Assembly (NCBI GenBank): GCA_038380435.1
Contig: JAWZYU010000020.1
Span: 44,486,307 to 44,550,306 of the forward strand
Direction of reading: 5' to 3'
Source of the DNA: Ryuthela nishihirai
Taxonomy: Eukaryota > Arthropoda > Arachnida > Araneae > Heptathelidae
DNA length: 64,000 nucleotides
A program made the position numbers and the translations under genes. Each line of letters begins with the position of its first letter. Within the stretch, counting starts at the first letter, position 1. Shown one piece after another: positions 1-10,222 of this stretch. The notes beneath the pieces are model-generated. The model was given only the letters and a program-made list of their open reading frames with translations, was not told where the DNA came from and did no database searches.

Positions 1-179
1 GGAGAGAACATTGGTTGTAGAACTGATCTTGGTTGAAGATGGAGCTATTTATTATTTCAGTTTTTACTTATTTTTTGAACCTTATATAAAATATACACTG
101 CCTAAACAAGCTAAAAGAAAATAAAGAAATGTCTTTTTGAGTTTCCAAAATGTTTCCAAAATGTCTCTTATCAATATAA

Positions 180-600
180 AAGTACAAATCTCAGTTTTGT
201 TTCCTGACTGTGCAGCAATGTTCTTTATCAGAAGACGAAAGTAATTCTTCAGTATTGTTTACTTGCTGTATGGTATTGTCTTTATATCTGCACAAAAAAT
301 TAATTCTTCCATGTTTGATTCCTGACTCTGCTGTAATGTAGTTAATGTCAGTTATAAATTTAAGTTTTTCTGTGTTTTTTTCTTGACTGTTCATAATGTG
401 ATTTATCAGTAAAAAAAAACATTTTTTCTATACTGTTTCCTTGACTGTATAACAATGCCTGTTATCTGTACATAAAGTATGTTTGCTGTTTTCTAACTAT
501 TCCAAACTCCTTTAATCAGCAAAAAAGCGCAATTCTTCTGTTTACTGACTGTACATAATTCCTCCTATCGACATAGAAAAAAGAACTTTTCTGCACTCTA
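180..600. repeat. Degenerate ~58-bp tandem repeat
   Basis: The motif TTTCCTGACTGT and variants of it (TTTACTTGCTGT, TTTCCTTGACTGT, TTTACTGACTGT) recur about every 55-60 bases near 200, 256, 315, 371, 436 and 537. Each is followed by an AATG or TTATC-like segment and an A/T-rich spacer. Copies have diverged strongly, so this is an old minisatellite. No coding potential is evident. Confidence 0.55.
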
Positions 601-1279
601 ATATTTCTTAATAATCCAGTTATTCCCTTTTATCATTCATTTTCCATGAATAAATTTTAACTTTATCAAATAAGAAAGATAAACGCACATTTTGGAAATA
701 AGTTTAGAGTTATGTTGTTTTTTATTTTAGACTCAGTGATGAACTTTTCCGTGCACAGTGAATTAAATCAATTCTTCTGTAAACTTTTGGTTATTAGACT
801 ACTTGATTCTTGAAATATTCCTTTCCGGATCTCCTGCTCATTTAAAAATATTGTGGACCAAGTTTCTGAAATAAAAAGTGGCGTCAAAAGTTTAAATTTC
901 AACTATGTTGATACCTCTAGGAAACACAATCTGAAACAATGGCCAGGTTTTGAAGAAACTACGGGTTAAATAATTGGTCTTAAGAATTCAAAGGCTCATA
1001 AAAGAACGGGGAAAAAACACAATAAGTTGTCTTCTGGAACAAAAGAGATGCAGCTAAAATGTTTGCAGGGTACTTATGTCACTCCGTCACACTGAACTGT
1101 GAATTAATATTCAGTCTGACATATGTCGTGAGAAAATATCAGAAATATATAAATAAATGTTTCGAAGAAAACAAGATATTCGCTTGTCTTGGTTTCTCAT
1201 ACAACGTACAAACACATACACAAGTACACCCCCACTGATTTAATAGTTAGGTACACTAACCACTTGAGTATGTATGGAC
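601..1279. other. AT-rich stretch without recognised features
   Basis: No long open frame, SINE boxes, terminal inverted repeats or tandem periodicity were seen. If the channel gene marked at 4569-5058 extends leftwards, this is intron sequence of that gene. Confidence 0.4.
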
Positions 1280-2439
1280 GATTGTGGCTCAATGCCTCAA
1301 ATATCAGCTTCCTGACTTCTCAATCTATCACTGTGTTGTCTTGCATCTTCTATCGATGAGGATGAATAGACTTTCATATGCTAGTGGTGGATGTTGACAA
1401 GGATACAGTGCACAGGGCTCTGCTGCTAAATTGGACCCCTACACGAGGGGCCATATTAAAAATAAACATGGAAAGTATCAAAATTAATGCTTGCACTTTA
1501 GCTCTTAAACGTATCACTGGGTTTTCTGACCGGTTGCTCATCAGTAACATGATCTTTTGATAGCGACACAGAATACCATGAGAATCAATTCTGTGATGTG
1601 AGTGAAAATCACGTGAGTGAAAGGGATGATATGAGAATCCACCTTGTGATCAATGATACAGATACCGTGACATTCCATTCTGTAGTCAGCGAGTGAAAGG
1701 GATGACATGGAATCGTGTCATCGTTTTACTCATTGATCATGACAAGAACCCATCTTGTGATGGATGTTGACAAGGATACAGTGCACAGGGCTCTGATACT
1801 CCATTCTGTGATCAGTGACATGGATATAATTATAATCTATCGTGTTATCAGTGAGTGACAGGGATACCCCGAGACCAGTCCTATGATTGGAGATAGAGAT
1901 AAAATTACAATTCACCTTGTTGTCAGTGGACAGAGATACTGCGATAAACGATCTTGTCATCGATGACACAGATACCATGAGAACCAATTCTGTGATCAGT
2001 GAGTGTCAGGGATGACATGAGATCCTGTGATTAGTGATACACTTAACGCGAGACTCCATCCTCTGATCAGTAACATAGATACATATCATTGCAATCCATC
2101 ATGTGATCCGTGACAGAGATACCAATTGAATTCTTCGTGTATTTAGTAACGGAGATAAAATTGCAATTCATCTGGTTTACAGTGGCAAAGATACCATGAG
2201 AAACGATCCTGTCATCAGTAAACAGGGATACCATGACAAGCTATCTTCTAATCAGTGAGAGACAACATGAAACACCATCCTGTGATCTGTGACAGGAGCA
2301 CCATGACAACCCATCCTACGATCAGTGAAAGGATATCACGACAACCGATCCTACGATCACTGAAAGGGATATCATAATCCTTTAATCAGCAGAAATGAAG
2401 TTCTGTTGAACCAGATCACGATCTAGTGAAAGGAACATC

Positions 2440-2886
2440 TCACGATCAGTGAAAGGAATGTCACAATATCCCATCTTACGATCAGTGAAAGGAATGTCAC
2501 AATATCCCATCTTACGATCAGTGAAAGGAATGTCACAATATCCCATCTTACGATCAGTGAAAGGAATGTCACAATATCCCATCTTACGATCAGTGAAAGG
2601 AATGTCACAATATCCCATCTTACGATCAGTGAAAGGAATGTCACAATATCCCATCTTACGATCAGTGAAAGGAATGTCACAATATCCCATCTTACGATCA
2701 GTGAAAGGAATGTCACAATATCCCATCTTACGATCAGTGAAAGGAATGTCACAATATCCCATCTTACGATCAGTGAAAGGAATGTCACAATATCCCATCT
2801 TACGATCAGTGAAAGGAATGTCACAATATCCCATCTTACGATCAGTGAAAGGAATGTCACAATATCCCATCTTACGATCAGTGAAA
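2440..2886. repeat. Perfect 36-bp tandem array, about 12 copies
   Basis: The unit reads GATCAGTGAAAGGAATGTCA followed by CAATATCCCATCTTAC. It is repeated about 12 times without visible differences. Because 36 is divisible by three, several frames on both strands stay open as 12-residue repeats, which is an artefact and not a gene. Identical copies inside much-diverged relatives indicate recent local amplification. Confidence 0.9.
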
Positions 2887-3005
2887 AGAATACCACGACA
2901 ACCCACCTACGATGGGTGAAAGGGATAGCCTAACAATCCATCCTGCGATCAGTGAAACAAGATACCATGACACTCTGTCATGTGATCAGTGAGATGGATG
3001 CCATG

Positions 3006-3389
3006 GGTTGGGTTGTTTTACCTCTGAGCGGCACTTTTTTGCACACCATGGGCTAAATGGCCAGGTCACATAGACCCCGAAGGCTCAGAGAAGGTTGGGG
3101 GAGGGGACCCACTGGAACAGCTGTTGGGAGGCAGATGGTAGCCTCCCGTCAAGGCCATCCAGCGTGTTCTTTAACGTGCAGAGAGTATGGCTCTCCCGCA
3201 CATGGGGCCACGGCTTAACGTCCCATCCGATGGACGGCGGCCTTTTCAAGCCCATCGATGTCCCCTACTGACCGTGGGCAGGGCGGGGAATTTTGAGGAG
3301 ATAAATCTCAACGCTGACCCAGCTGGGACTCGAAGCTGGGAACTACAGATTACGAGCCTGGCGCGCTACCGACTGAGCCACCCCGCCCC
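3006..3389 (-). mobile_element. SINE-A, full length (minus)
   Basis: Both boundaries are fixed by a 16-bp TSD, TGAGATGGATGCCATG (2990-3005 and 3390-3405), created in the older satellite. Read on the minus strand it starts GGGGCGGGGTGGCTCAG and ends with the AACAACCCAACCC tail. Because the duplicated target is satellite sequence, the SINE is younger than the satellite. Confidence 0.93.
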
Positions 3390-3605
3390 TGAGATGGATG
3401 CCATGACAATCCATCCTGTGATCAGTGAAAGGGGATACCATGACACTCCATCATGTGATTAGTGAGAGAGATACCATGACAATCCATCCTGTGATCAATG
3501 ACAGGAATACTATGACAACCCATTCTGTTGTCAGTGACAGGGATGCTATGACTACTCATCCTGTGATTCGTGTTAGGGATACCATGGCAACCCATTCGTC
3601 ATCAT

Positions 3606-4558
3606 GACTAAGCATGACCACGATATAATTTCTTTGCTTGAAGGAAGATGTCTAAAGCTTAGAAGATTGTAAACGAAATCCTATTCACTGAATATTCTTA
3701 TACCATCTACTTATTTAGAAGTACTTTAATTCCAAAAAGTTCAAAACCTTTCAAAATATCCTGCCATACATTTTTCATATCGTTAAGTTTTTAAAATTTA
3801 AACATTAACCTAATCATTTAATTTTACAAACTGCAAAAAATGAAATAAATCATTTTTCATCTAAATAAGAAACAATGTGACAAAAAGTAAAAGTGTAAAA
3901 TACTTCGTAAAGAAAAAGAAAACGTGAACATAGAACAGCTCTGACGTACCTGAAGAAAGGATGGGCTCACATCCGGCATTAATTTGCCAATTAGTCATAA
4001 AAGAGTAATATTTTGATCTAAGTAAACTACTGTGATCCAAGTTGTAATTTCTAACATTACATTTTAATTTCAATAGCAACTATGATCAGTGGCGTAACCA
4101 GATAGGGGTGTTTTACACACACACTCCCTCGGGTAAACATTTTATGAAAAATAATTCACTCATCAATTTAAATTTAAAACAATGCTTCAACCCCCGCCTC
4201 TTTCATTAATCCTGATTACACCAACGACCAATAATAGATGTATAATTAAAAATTCAGGATTAACCTGAATTAATATTTGATCAGAGTGTAATTTTTAAAT
4301 TAGAGAAAATAATAATTTTTTTTTCCTGATAGATACGAATCCATGCTACTTCTGATAAACTGTGAGACATTCGACCTCCGATCTATTAGCTCCAGTCAAA
4401 ATCATTGCTTCTTCTTAAATATTATTAGCGATCATTTCAATATGCGAGCGGTTATCAGAAGTTGACACGTTACCAGAAAAGCATGTGTTCATTTTACACC
4501 TGGCGAAAAACTTGTTTTCCCCAGTAATAGAAAAATAAATTGATAAGGACTATAAAAT
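3606..4558. other. AT-rich, probable intron of the calcium channel gene
   Basis: This lies immediately downstream (minus strand) of the channel exon. I searched by eye for the next exon (remainder of segment IS1) and for a U12 branch-point-like TCCTTAAC on the minus strand. Neither was seen between 1 and 4558, so the intron probably runs past the window start. Confidence 0.5.
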
Positions 4559-4568
4559 GGAAGGATAT
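4559..4568 (-). other. U12-type (AT-AC) 5' splice site
   Basis: On the minus strand the exon ends GAGTGGAA and is followed directly by ATATCCTTCC. ATATCCTT is the canonical 5' splice-site motif of AT-AC introns removed by the minor spliceosome. No GT donor occurs at a position that would keep the conserved protein ending intact; the frame instead runs into a TAG a few codons on. AT-AC introns at the matching place in the first membrane segment are known in voltage-gated sodium and calcium channel genes. Confidence 0.85.
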
Positions 4569-5058
4569 TTCCACTCTACGATGTTAATGCACAATTTCCT
4601 TAAGGGATTCTTTAACGTCAGGCAGAACAAGGCTCTTGTCGGTCTCTCAGTTATTTTGGGGCCTTTACGTACTGGCCTCTTTCTGTCCTTTGTCATCACT
4701 GTGTGTGTTGTGGCTGCCCCAAGGGCAGTCTGCCAGGCACTGGAAAGGGGTTTGCTTTCACTACTGTTCGTTCTATAGAGGAGGTCTGGGCTTCCCACCG
4801 TCCCTGCAGGCAGAATGGCCGCCAGGGCCGTGACACCAGCCGTGTCCTGAAGGAACTGGCATGGCTGGTGGTTGGGGAAATTGGGCGACGACGGGATGGA
4901 CAGATGCCGGGATAGCTGCGGAATGGGAGTGGATGCGTAGGAAGAGAGAGGCTCGTCGGCTGGAGGAGGAGCGGTGATGGAGATGTTGCTGGCTAGGTGG
5001 TGTTGTGGAGAGGATTGCTGTTGCTGATGGTGCGTGCCACACTGGAGTTCTTGATCTC
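4569..5058 (-). CDS. Ca-alpha1D: Internal exon of L-type (Cav1) calcium channel alpha-1 subunit
   Basis: This is a 490-nt exon read as 2 nt + 162 codons + 2 nt, with no stop. Residues 1-100 are a Ser/Pro/Gln/His-rich low-complexity N-terminal tail (HHQQQQ at 9-14). Residues 106-121 ([16 protein letters not shown]) match the amphipathic NSCaTE region of Cav1 N-termini. Residues 123-137 are basic ([12 protein letters not shown]). Residues 138-162 contain [15 protein letters not shown] and end CINIVEW plus the first two bases of a Lys codon, the invariant block just before segment IS1. The product is a plasma-membrane Ca2+ channel pore subunit; this exon supplies cytoplasmic sequence only. The conserved block is Cav1-type rather than Cav2 or Cav3. 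The symbol is by inferred orthology to Drosophila Ca-alpha1D. Entry phase is 1, exit phase 2. The preceding and following exons were not found. Confidence 0.93.
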
Positions 5059-5090
5059 CTGAAAATGATAAAAACAGAAGTTAGAACTGC
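5059..5090 (-). other. 3' splice site of channel exon
   Basis: On the minus strand a pyrimidine-rich tract (TTCTAACTTCTG then TTTTTATCATTTTCAG) ends in AG at 5060-5059, immediately before the first exon base at 5058. TTCTAAC resembles a branch-point. This is an ordinary U2-type acceptor, in contrast to the AT-AC donor at the other end of the exon. Confidence 0.8.
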
Positions 5091-5282
5091 AATACAAAAC
5101 GTCCACATAACGTTGAACAAGAGTAACTTACAGGGAATGCCCTGTTACCTTAACTGTTGGTGAGCTAGCTGTAACGAATTGAGCTTCGACGAAGTGGAAC
5201 TCTAGCCCACTACCTCCTAAAAATGAGTCAGTCTAGTACATTGGCTAGATAATTAGATCAGATCACCAGAAATGTTTTCAGG

Positions 5283-5667
5283 ATTGGTTTTCTTCTGACT
5301 GGCACTTTTTTCCCACAATGGGCTACATGACCAGGTCACAAGGACCCCAAGGATTCAGAGAAGGTTGGGGAAAAGGGAACCACTGGACAGCTATTAGGAG
5401 ATAGATGGAACCCTCTCGTCTAGGCCATCTAGAATGTTCTTTAATGTACATAGAGTATGATTCTCCTGCACAAAGCCCCACGACTTTACGTCCCATCCGA
5501 CGGACGGCGACCTTTCCAAGTCCATCGGTGTTCCCTTTTTGATTGAGGGCAGAGGGGGATTTAGAGGAGATATGTAAATATCAACGCTGGCACAGGTTGG
5601 GTTCGAACGTGGTAACTCCAGATTACGAGGCTTGCTGCTACCGACTGAACCAACCTTCGTCCAGATG
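5283..5667 (-). mobile_element. SINE-A, old copy
   Basis: A diverged full-length SINE-A on the minus strand, from a tail remnant at 5283 to the tRNA-like head at about 5590-5667 (B box seen as GGTTCGAACG on the plus strand). Substitutions and small indels are spread throughout, marking an older insertion than the 3006 copy. It lies just upstream of the channel exon. Confidence 0.75.
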
Positions 5668-6382
5668 TTTTCAGCAGCTTCTGGCTTTGAGTCGCACCCT
5701 CGCCGAAAGTCACTGTTTTATTCCAGCTAATTCTCCAAATGTCCATTCAATTAGAACTCAGACACAGAAGCAAACATTTTCAATAAGATTTTCAGGAAAA
5801 AATGTGATTAAATACAATTTAAAATTATCATCAAATCTATTTCAATCTCGATTTACAACAATATTCGTTTAATATTCAAAGAATAATGAAATTGGAATAT
5901 TTAACAACAAAATTGCGAATTTAAATAATTGTTCTGAAAATTTCAGTTCACAGAAGGAGAGTGCGAGCAGGATGTTTAAAATGATTTTAATAAACTAATT
6001 GAATAAAAAGTGAGTATTTATTACACTCGATTGTATCAGTAGCAATCAATACATGTTGTACCAGTTATTATATTTCTCAAAAGCGCTTCACGAAGCATCA
6101 CTTCTAAAACTCTAAGAAATTTTGCGCAAAAGAAATAATTTGAAATCTTAAGCAATGAAAAAGGTAAACTTTTTGGAACGAAAAGTAAATGTAGAGGCAA
6201 CATAAACACTCTTGCTGGTGGTCAGTTATAAAATCTATCCTTTATACTGGCAAAATACGGTAGCAATGGCTGTCAATTAATTGACATTTCTTTTCCGTCA
6301 ATGTTACTGTTGTCAGCACATCGTTTGATCAGACAAAGATCAGCTGCTTCATTTTATACATTTTTTTAAAAGCGAATTGTTG
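5668..6382. other. Unassigned AT-rich stretch
   Basis: No recognised repeat, coding or RNA feature was seen. On the channel gene's strand it is presumably intron. Confidence 0.4.
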
Positions 6383-7010
6383 TTTTAACTCTAAGTGGCA
6401 CTTTTGTTTACACAATAGGCTCAATGGCCAAGTCACAAGGGGGCGGGGGTGGCTCAGTCGGTAGCGCGCCAGGCTCGTAATCTGTAGTTCCCATGTTCGA
6501 GTCCCAGCTGGGTCAGCGTTGAAATTTATCTCCGCAAAATTCCCCGCCCTGCCCACGGTTAGTAGGGGACACTGATGGGCTTGGAAAGTCCGCCGTCCAT
6601 CGGATGGGACTTTAAGCCGTGGCTCCGTGTGCGGGAGAGCCATACCATGTGCACGTTAAAGAACACGCTGGATGGCCTCGACGGGCGTCTACCATCTGTC
6701 TCCCAACAGCTGTTCCAGTGAGTCCCCTCCCCCAACCTTCTCTTTGCCTTCGGGGTCCATGTGACCTGGCCATTTAGCCCATGGTGTGCAAAAAAGTGCC
6801 GCTCAGAGGTAGAGAGTAGTCAGTTGTTAGGAGACAGATGACAGCCTCCAGTCAAGGTCACTTAGCGTGTTCTTTAACACTCTCCTGCACACGAGGCCAC
6901 GGCTTAACACTCCACCCGCCTTTCCAAACCTGTCGTGGTATTCTGTCTCACTGAGCGAGAGTGTGAACTGCAAATTACGAGCCTGGCCAGAGCAGAGTCT
7001 CCTAGATAGG
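6383..7010. mobile_element. SINE-A inserted head-to-tail-inverted into an older SINE-A
   Basis: An old minus-strand SINE-A starts at 6383 (tail side, ...GGCCAAGTCACAAG). It is interrupted by a younger plus-strand SINE-A (about 6439-6811) and resumes at about 6812 (...TTAGGAGACAGATG) through to its head region near 7010. The resumed part skips some 30 bases of SINE sequence and I see no clear TSD, so the insertion was accompanied by a small deletion. Confidence 0.75.
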
Positions 7011-7099
7011 AACTATCGAGGAGGCTCTTGCCTAGAAATAATCACGAGACAATTCTAGAGTGGAACCAATCTAAAATCTGTAATTCATTTGAAACTAAG

Positions 7100-7305
7100 G
7101 GCTGAAGACGCTAAGGATTTCTTCAGCTTCTTGGTGAGGTTGATGATAACTTCTTGGTGAGTTCAGCTTGTTCTTCAAACTCATAATGAAGTTGAGGTCA
7201 CCTTTTTGTTGTGATTCTTCCTGGTTCTACCTTTTGATGAGGTTGAGATCAACATCTTATTAAGGTTGAGCCAACTATTTGGTGAGGTTCAGCTTGCTGA
7301 GGGCC
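7100..7305. repeat. Degenerate minisatellite (GGTGAGGTTGA)
   Basis: Short phrases such as TTGGTGAGGTTGATGATAAC, TTGATGAGGTTGAGATCAAC and TTGGTGAGGTTCAGCTTG recur irregularly at 25-45 base intervals. This is a small decayed tandem array with no coding meaning apparent. Confidence 0.45.
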
Positions 7306-7406
7306 AGGCTCGTTACTTGATGTTCCCAGACTACAACGCCCACTCTTCGTGTACTCAAATTTTCTCACCTAATCCTCTATTGCCTTTAATGAGAGAAAAA
7401 ATTTTA

Positions 7407-7780
7407 GGGGCGGGGGTGACTCAGTCGGTAGCGCGCCAGGCTCGTAATCTGCTGTTCCCAAGTTCGGATTCCAGCTTGGTCAGCGTTGAGACTTATCTCC
7501 GCAAAACTCCCCGCCTTTCCCATGGTCAGTAGGGGACACCGAAGGGCTTGGAAAGTCCGCCGTTCGTTAGATGGGAAACCACGGACCAGTGTGTGGGAGA
7601 GCCATACCCTGTGCACGTTAAAGAACACGCTGGATGGCCTTGACGGGAACAGATGTCTTCCAACATCTGTTCCAGTGGGTCCCCTCCCCCAATCTTCTCT
7701 GAGCCTTAGGGGTCCTTGTGACCTGGCCATTTAGCTCATTGTGTGCAAAAAAGTGCCGCTCAGAGGTAAAAACAACCCAA
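7407..7780 (+). mobile_element. SINE-A, near full length
   Basis: Head, body and tail are all present. An imperfect TSD flanks it: CCTTTAATGAGAGAAAAA (7383-7400) against CCTTTAATGAGAAAAA (7781-7796). The left copy is followed by a few extra bases (ATTTTA) before GGGGCGGG. Confidence 0.85.
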
Positions 7781-7943
7781 CCTTTAATGAGAAAAAGACA
7801 GAATGATTTCGAAAGGTCACCGTTCATTCAATGATGCTTTGGTGTGAACCGTGGGCAGATAACCATATTGTAGATACTTTAAACTGTTTTATTTCCTCTG
7901 TCTCTTAGGAACTATTCTGTGTATCCTCGTCCCTTTAAGGGAG

Positions 7944-8313
7944 GGGGATTGAAATAGTCGGTAGCACGCCGGACTCGCAATCTTCAGTTCCCAGGCTCGA
8001 GTCCCGCCTGGGCCAGCATTGAAATTGATCTCCTCAAAACTCTTCGCCCTGCCCTCTGTCAGTACGGGACAAATATGGGCTTGGAAAGGCCGCCGTTCGT
8101 TAAATGGGAAACCACGGACCAGTGTGTGGGAGAGCCATACCCTGTGCACGTTAAAGAACACGCTGGATGGCCTTGACGGGAGGCTATCATCTTTCTCCCA
8201 ACAGCTGTGCAGTGAGTCCCCTCTCCCAAACTTCTCTGAATCTTCGCGGTCCTTGTGATCTGGCCATTTAGCCCATTATGTGCAAAAAATGCCTCTCAGA
8301 GGTAAAACAACCG
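7944..8313 (+). mobile_element. SINE-A, diverged copy, plus tail fragment
   Basis: This older plus-strand SINE-A has a modified head (AGGGGGATTGAAATAGTCGG). A further isolated tail-like scrap follows at about 8335-8400 (...TTGTGACCTATACATTAAGGC...AAAAAGTGACGCTC), the 3' remnant of another copy. Confidence 0.75.
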
Positions 8314-8400
8314 AACCCACCATTACCAGTCTTTGAACCTTTGATGTCTTTGTGACCTATACATTAAGGCAATCGTTTACAAAAAAAAGTGACGCTCCGA

Positions 8401-8679
8401 CGCAGCAAACTTAATTTACAGAAAATTAATATTTGCACCTTAAAAGATAGCAAACTATTCGTTTTATAAACACCTTCAAGATTCGAAAGTTAGTCAGCTA
8501 GATAAGCAAAAAAAATCAGTGAAAAAAATATATTACTTATAAATAACTGATGAAAAAAAACACCATCTTTGAGGTAAAACATTTTATAAGGTTTCATTAC
8601 GAAAAGAAATTTCCCGCGAATCTTTTTTCCCAGCATAAGCATCTGTTACTCGGTAAATAACTTCCGAAGTAGGCAACCT
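8401..8679. other. AT-rich, nothing recognised
   Basis: Runs of A and T without periodicity, boxes or open frames of note. Confidence 0.4.
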
Positions 8680-9080
8680 AATTATCCAGTCAGGTCATTA
8701 TTTCCCTGCAAACTCTTCTCGGGTAAACAATAGGAACGATGATATTGGTGATTTTCTCAAATTATCTCCTCCCCCCCTCCTCTCCCCCCATACAGCTATT
8801 ACTCTCTGCATCGCACGTGAAGCTTTCAGTGCATAAGAACGGCTCTCTGATGACAGACAATGTTCAGGAACAAGGTTAGGTTGCATGGTGACTCGAAGAC
8901 AGCGTGTCGTCAAGGCAACCGGTGCCCAGGCAACAAGGGTGGAAAATAAGAAGACGCAAGTAGCAATGGCCTGTTGCCCCTGACAACCAACACCTGCGGT
9001 TGTGTGCACTTTCAGCTGTATCTAGGACAGAGAGCGTGCGGATGGGTATGGTCCGATCGCCCGTCAACATTGCTGTTCTT
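8680..9080. other. GC-richer single-copy segment, function unknown
   Basis: This segment is more CpG- and GC-rich than its surroundings and matches none of the repeats here. It contains a C-rich tract (CTCCTCCCCCCCTCCTCTCC, 8766-8785) and two adjacent 14-base sequences resembling RFX X-boxes: GTCGTCAAGGCAAC (8906-8919) and GGTGCCCAGGCAAC (8921-8934). A 64-codon frame on the minus strand (8876-9070) resembles nothing I know. It may be a regulatory element or untranslated exon; nothing decides between these. Confidence 0.35.
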
Positions 9081-9524
9081 TGCTGTGACTAAATTGGAAT
9101 TGATCCTTCACCACTGGAAAATTTGTTGTCTCTAACACAATTGTCAAATTGTCACCAGCTTCTACTCTTGCTCATTTATGGGAGAATATTGCACGTTGGA
9201 ATTCGTCGAACGATTCTTTCTGTGCTCTGTACAAATTTATCTTCTAATCTTTTATGCATTAACGCAGGTGTAATTAAGAAGATTTAATGAGATATCTTAT
9301 GTCCAGGTGTCCAAAGCTATGAATGCATTCAACGATATCGAAAGGAACTTTTAAAGGGAGAGGGGGGAGGGAACGAGCGCAAAAATGCTTTCATGGGCGG
9401 AAAAAACATCTAGTGCTTCAAGACACAAGTATTCATATAGAAGAGACTTTCATTAATGAGTACAGTTGGGAACACAGAAATCATGCATATATCATACATG
9501 GGATTGGATAGGCTACCGTCCGTT
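9081..9524. other. Unassigned spacer
   Basis: Mixed composition without SINE, LINE or transposon signatures until the SINE-A at 9525. Confidence 0.35.
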
Positions 9525-9905
9525 GGGGCGGGGGTGGCTCAGTCGATAGTGCGCCAGGCTCGTAATCTGTAGTTCCCAGGTTCGAGTCCCATCTGGGTCA
9601 GAGTTGAGATTTATCTCCGCAAAATTCCCCACCCTGCCCACGGTCAGTAGGGGACACCGATGGGCTTCGAAAGACCGCCGTCCGTCGGATGGGATGTTAA
9701 GCCGTGATTCCGTGTGCGGGAGAGCCATACCCTGTGCACGTTAAAGAACATGCTGGATGGCCTTGCCGGGAGGCTACCATCTGTCTCCCAACAGCTGTTC
9801 CAGTGGGTCCCCTCCCCCAACCTTCTCTGAGCCTTCGGGGTCCTTGTGATCTGGCCATTTAGTCCATGGTGTTCAAAAAAGTGCCGCTCAGAGGTTAAAA
9901 CAACT
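9525..9905 (+). mobile_element. SINE-A nested in an older SINE-A fragment
   Basis: The TSD TACCGTCCGT (9514-9523 and 9906-9915) is itself SINE-A body sequence. Directly after the right copy, an older SINE-A continues from that point (CGGATGGGATGTAAAACCG...), so the younger copy landed at or near the left end of a truncated one. Confidence 0.85.
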
Positions 9906-10113
9906 TACCGTCCGTCGGATGGGATGTAAAACCGTGGCACTGTGTGCAGGAGAGCCATACCCTGTGCAAGTTAAAGAGCATGCTGGAGGGCCTAGACTTC
10001 CATTTCTCTCCTAACAGCTGTTTAGTGGATCTCTTTCCCCAACATTCTCTGACATTTTTGGATTCTTGTAACCAAAAAAAAAGTGACGCTCAGAGGTAAA
10101 ATAACCCAACCTA
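9906..10113 (+). mobile_element. SINE-A fragment (body and tail)
   Basis: It begins in the SINE-A body at TACCGTCCGTCGG and runs to the degraded tail (AGAGGTAAAATAACCCAACC). The tRNA head is missing. It is the host of the preceding insertion. Confidence 0.75.
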
Positions 10114-10189
10114 TATAATCATACCATAGAAGAATGCTCTAAAATAAAATGAAAAAAAATGAGAAACTTATTATTGAAATACATGTTTT

Positions 10190-10222
10190 ATTTTTAATAA
10201 TAATAATAATAATAATAAATGA
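10190..10222. repeat. (AAT)n microsatellite
   Basis: An uninterrupted run of about nine AAT/TAA units following a T-rich stretch. Confidence 0.85.

Larger units (their letters stand above)
1380..3605. repeat. Degenerate 30-40 bp satellite (GATCAGTGA family)
   Basis: The phrase GTGATCAGTGACAGGGATAC, followed by CATGACAACCCATCCT, recurs with many substitutions from about 1560 to 3605, at roughly 35-45 base spacing. A longer segment containing GGATGTTGACAAGGATACAG occurs twice (about 1388 and 1762), showing larger internal duplications. The array contains a homogenised 36-bp core (2440-2886) and is split by a SINE-A insertion (3006-3389). Confidence 0.75.

Noticed and set aside
2382..2919. Three overlapping open frames of about 156-174 codons on both strands
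   Set aside because: They are products of the 36-bp array, whose length is a multiple of three and whose unit lacks stops. There is no start context, splice sites or known domain.
4088..4233. Possible short transposon with GGCGTAACCAGATAGGGGTG at the left and a rough complement at the right
   Set aside because: The ends match only loosely and no target-site duplication could be found.
1..4558. The next calcium channel exon (rest of IS1) on the minus strand
   Set aside because: I searched by eye for complements of the conserved ANCVALA-type segment and for a U12 branch point; nothing convincing was seen, so it is probably outside the window.
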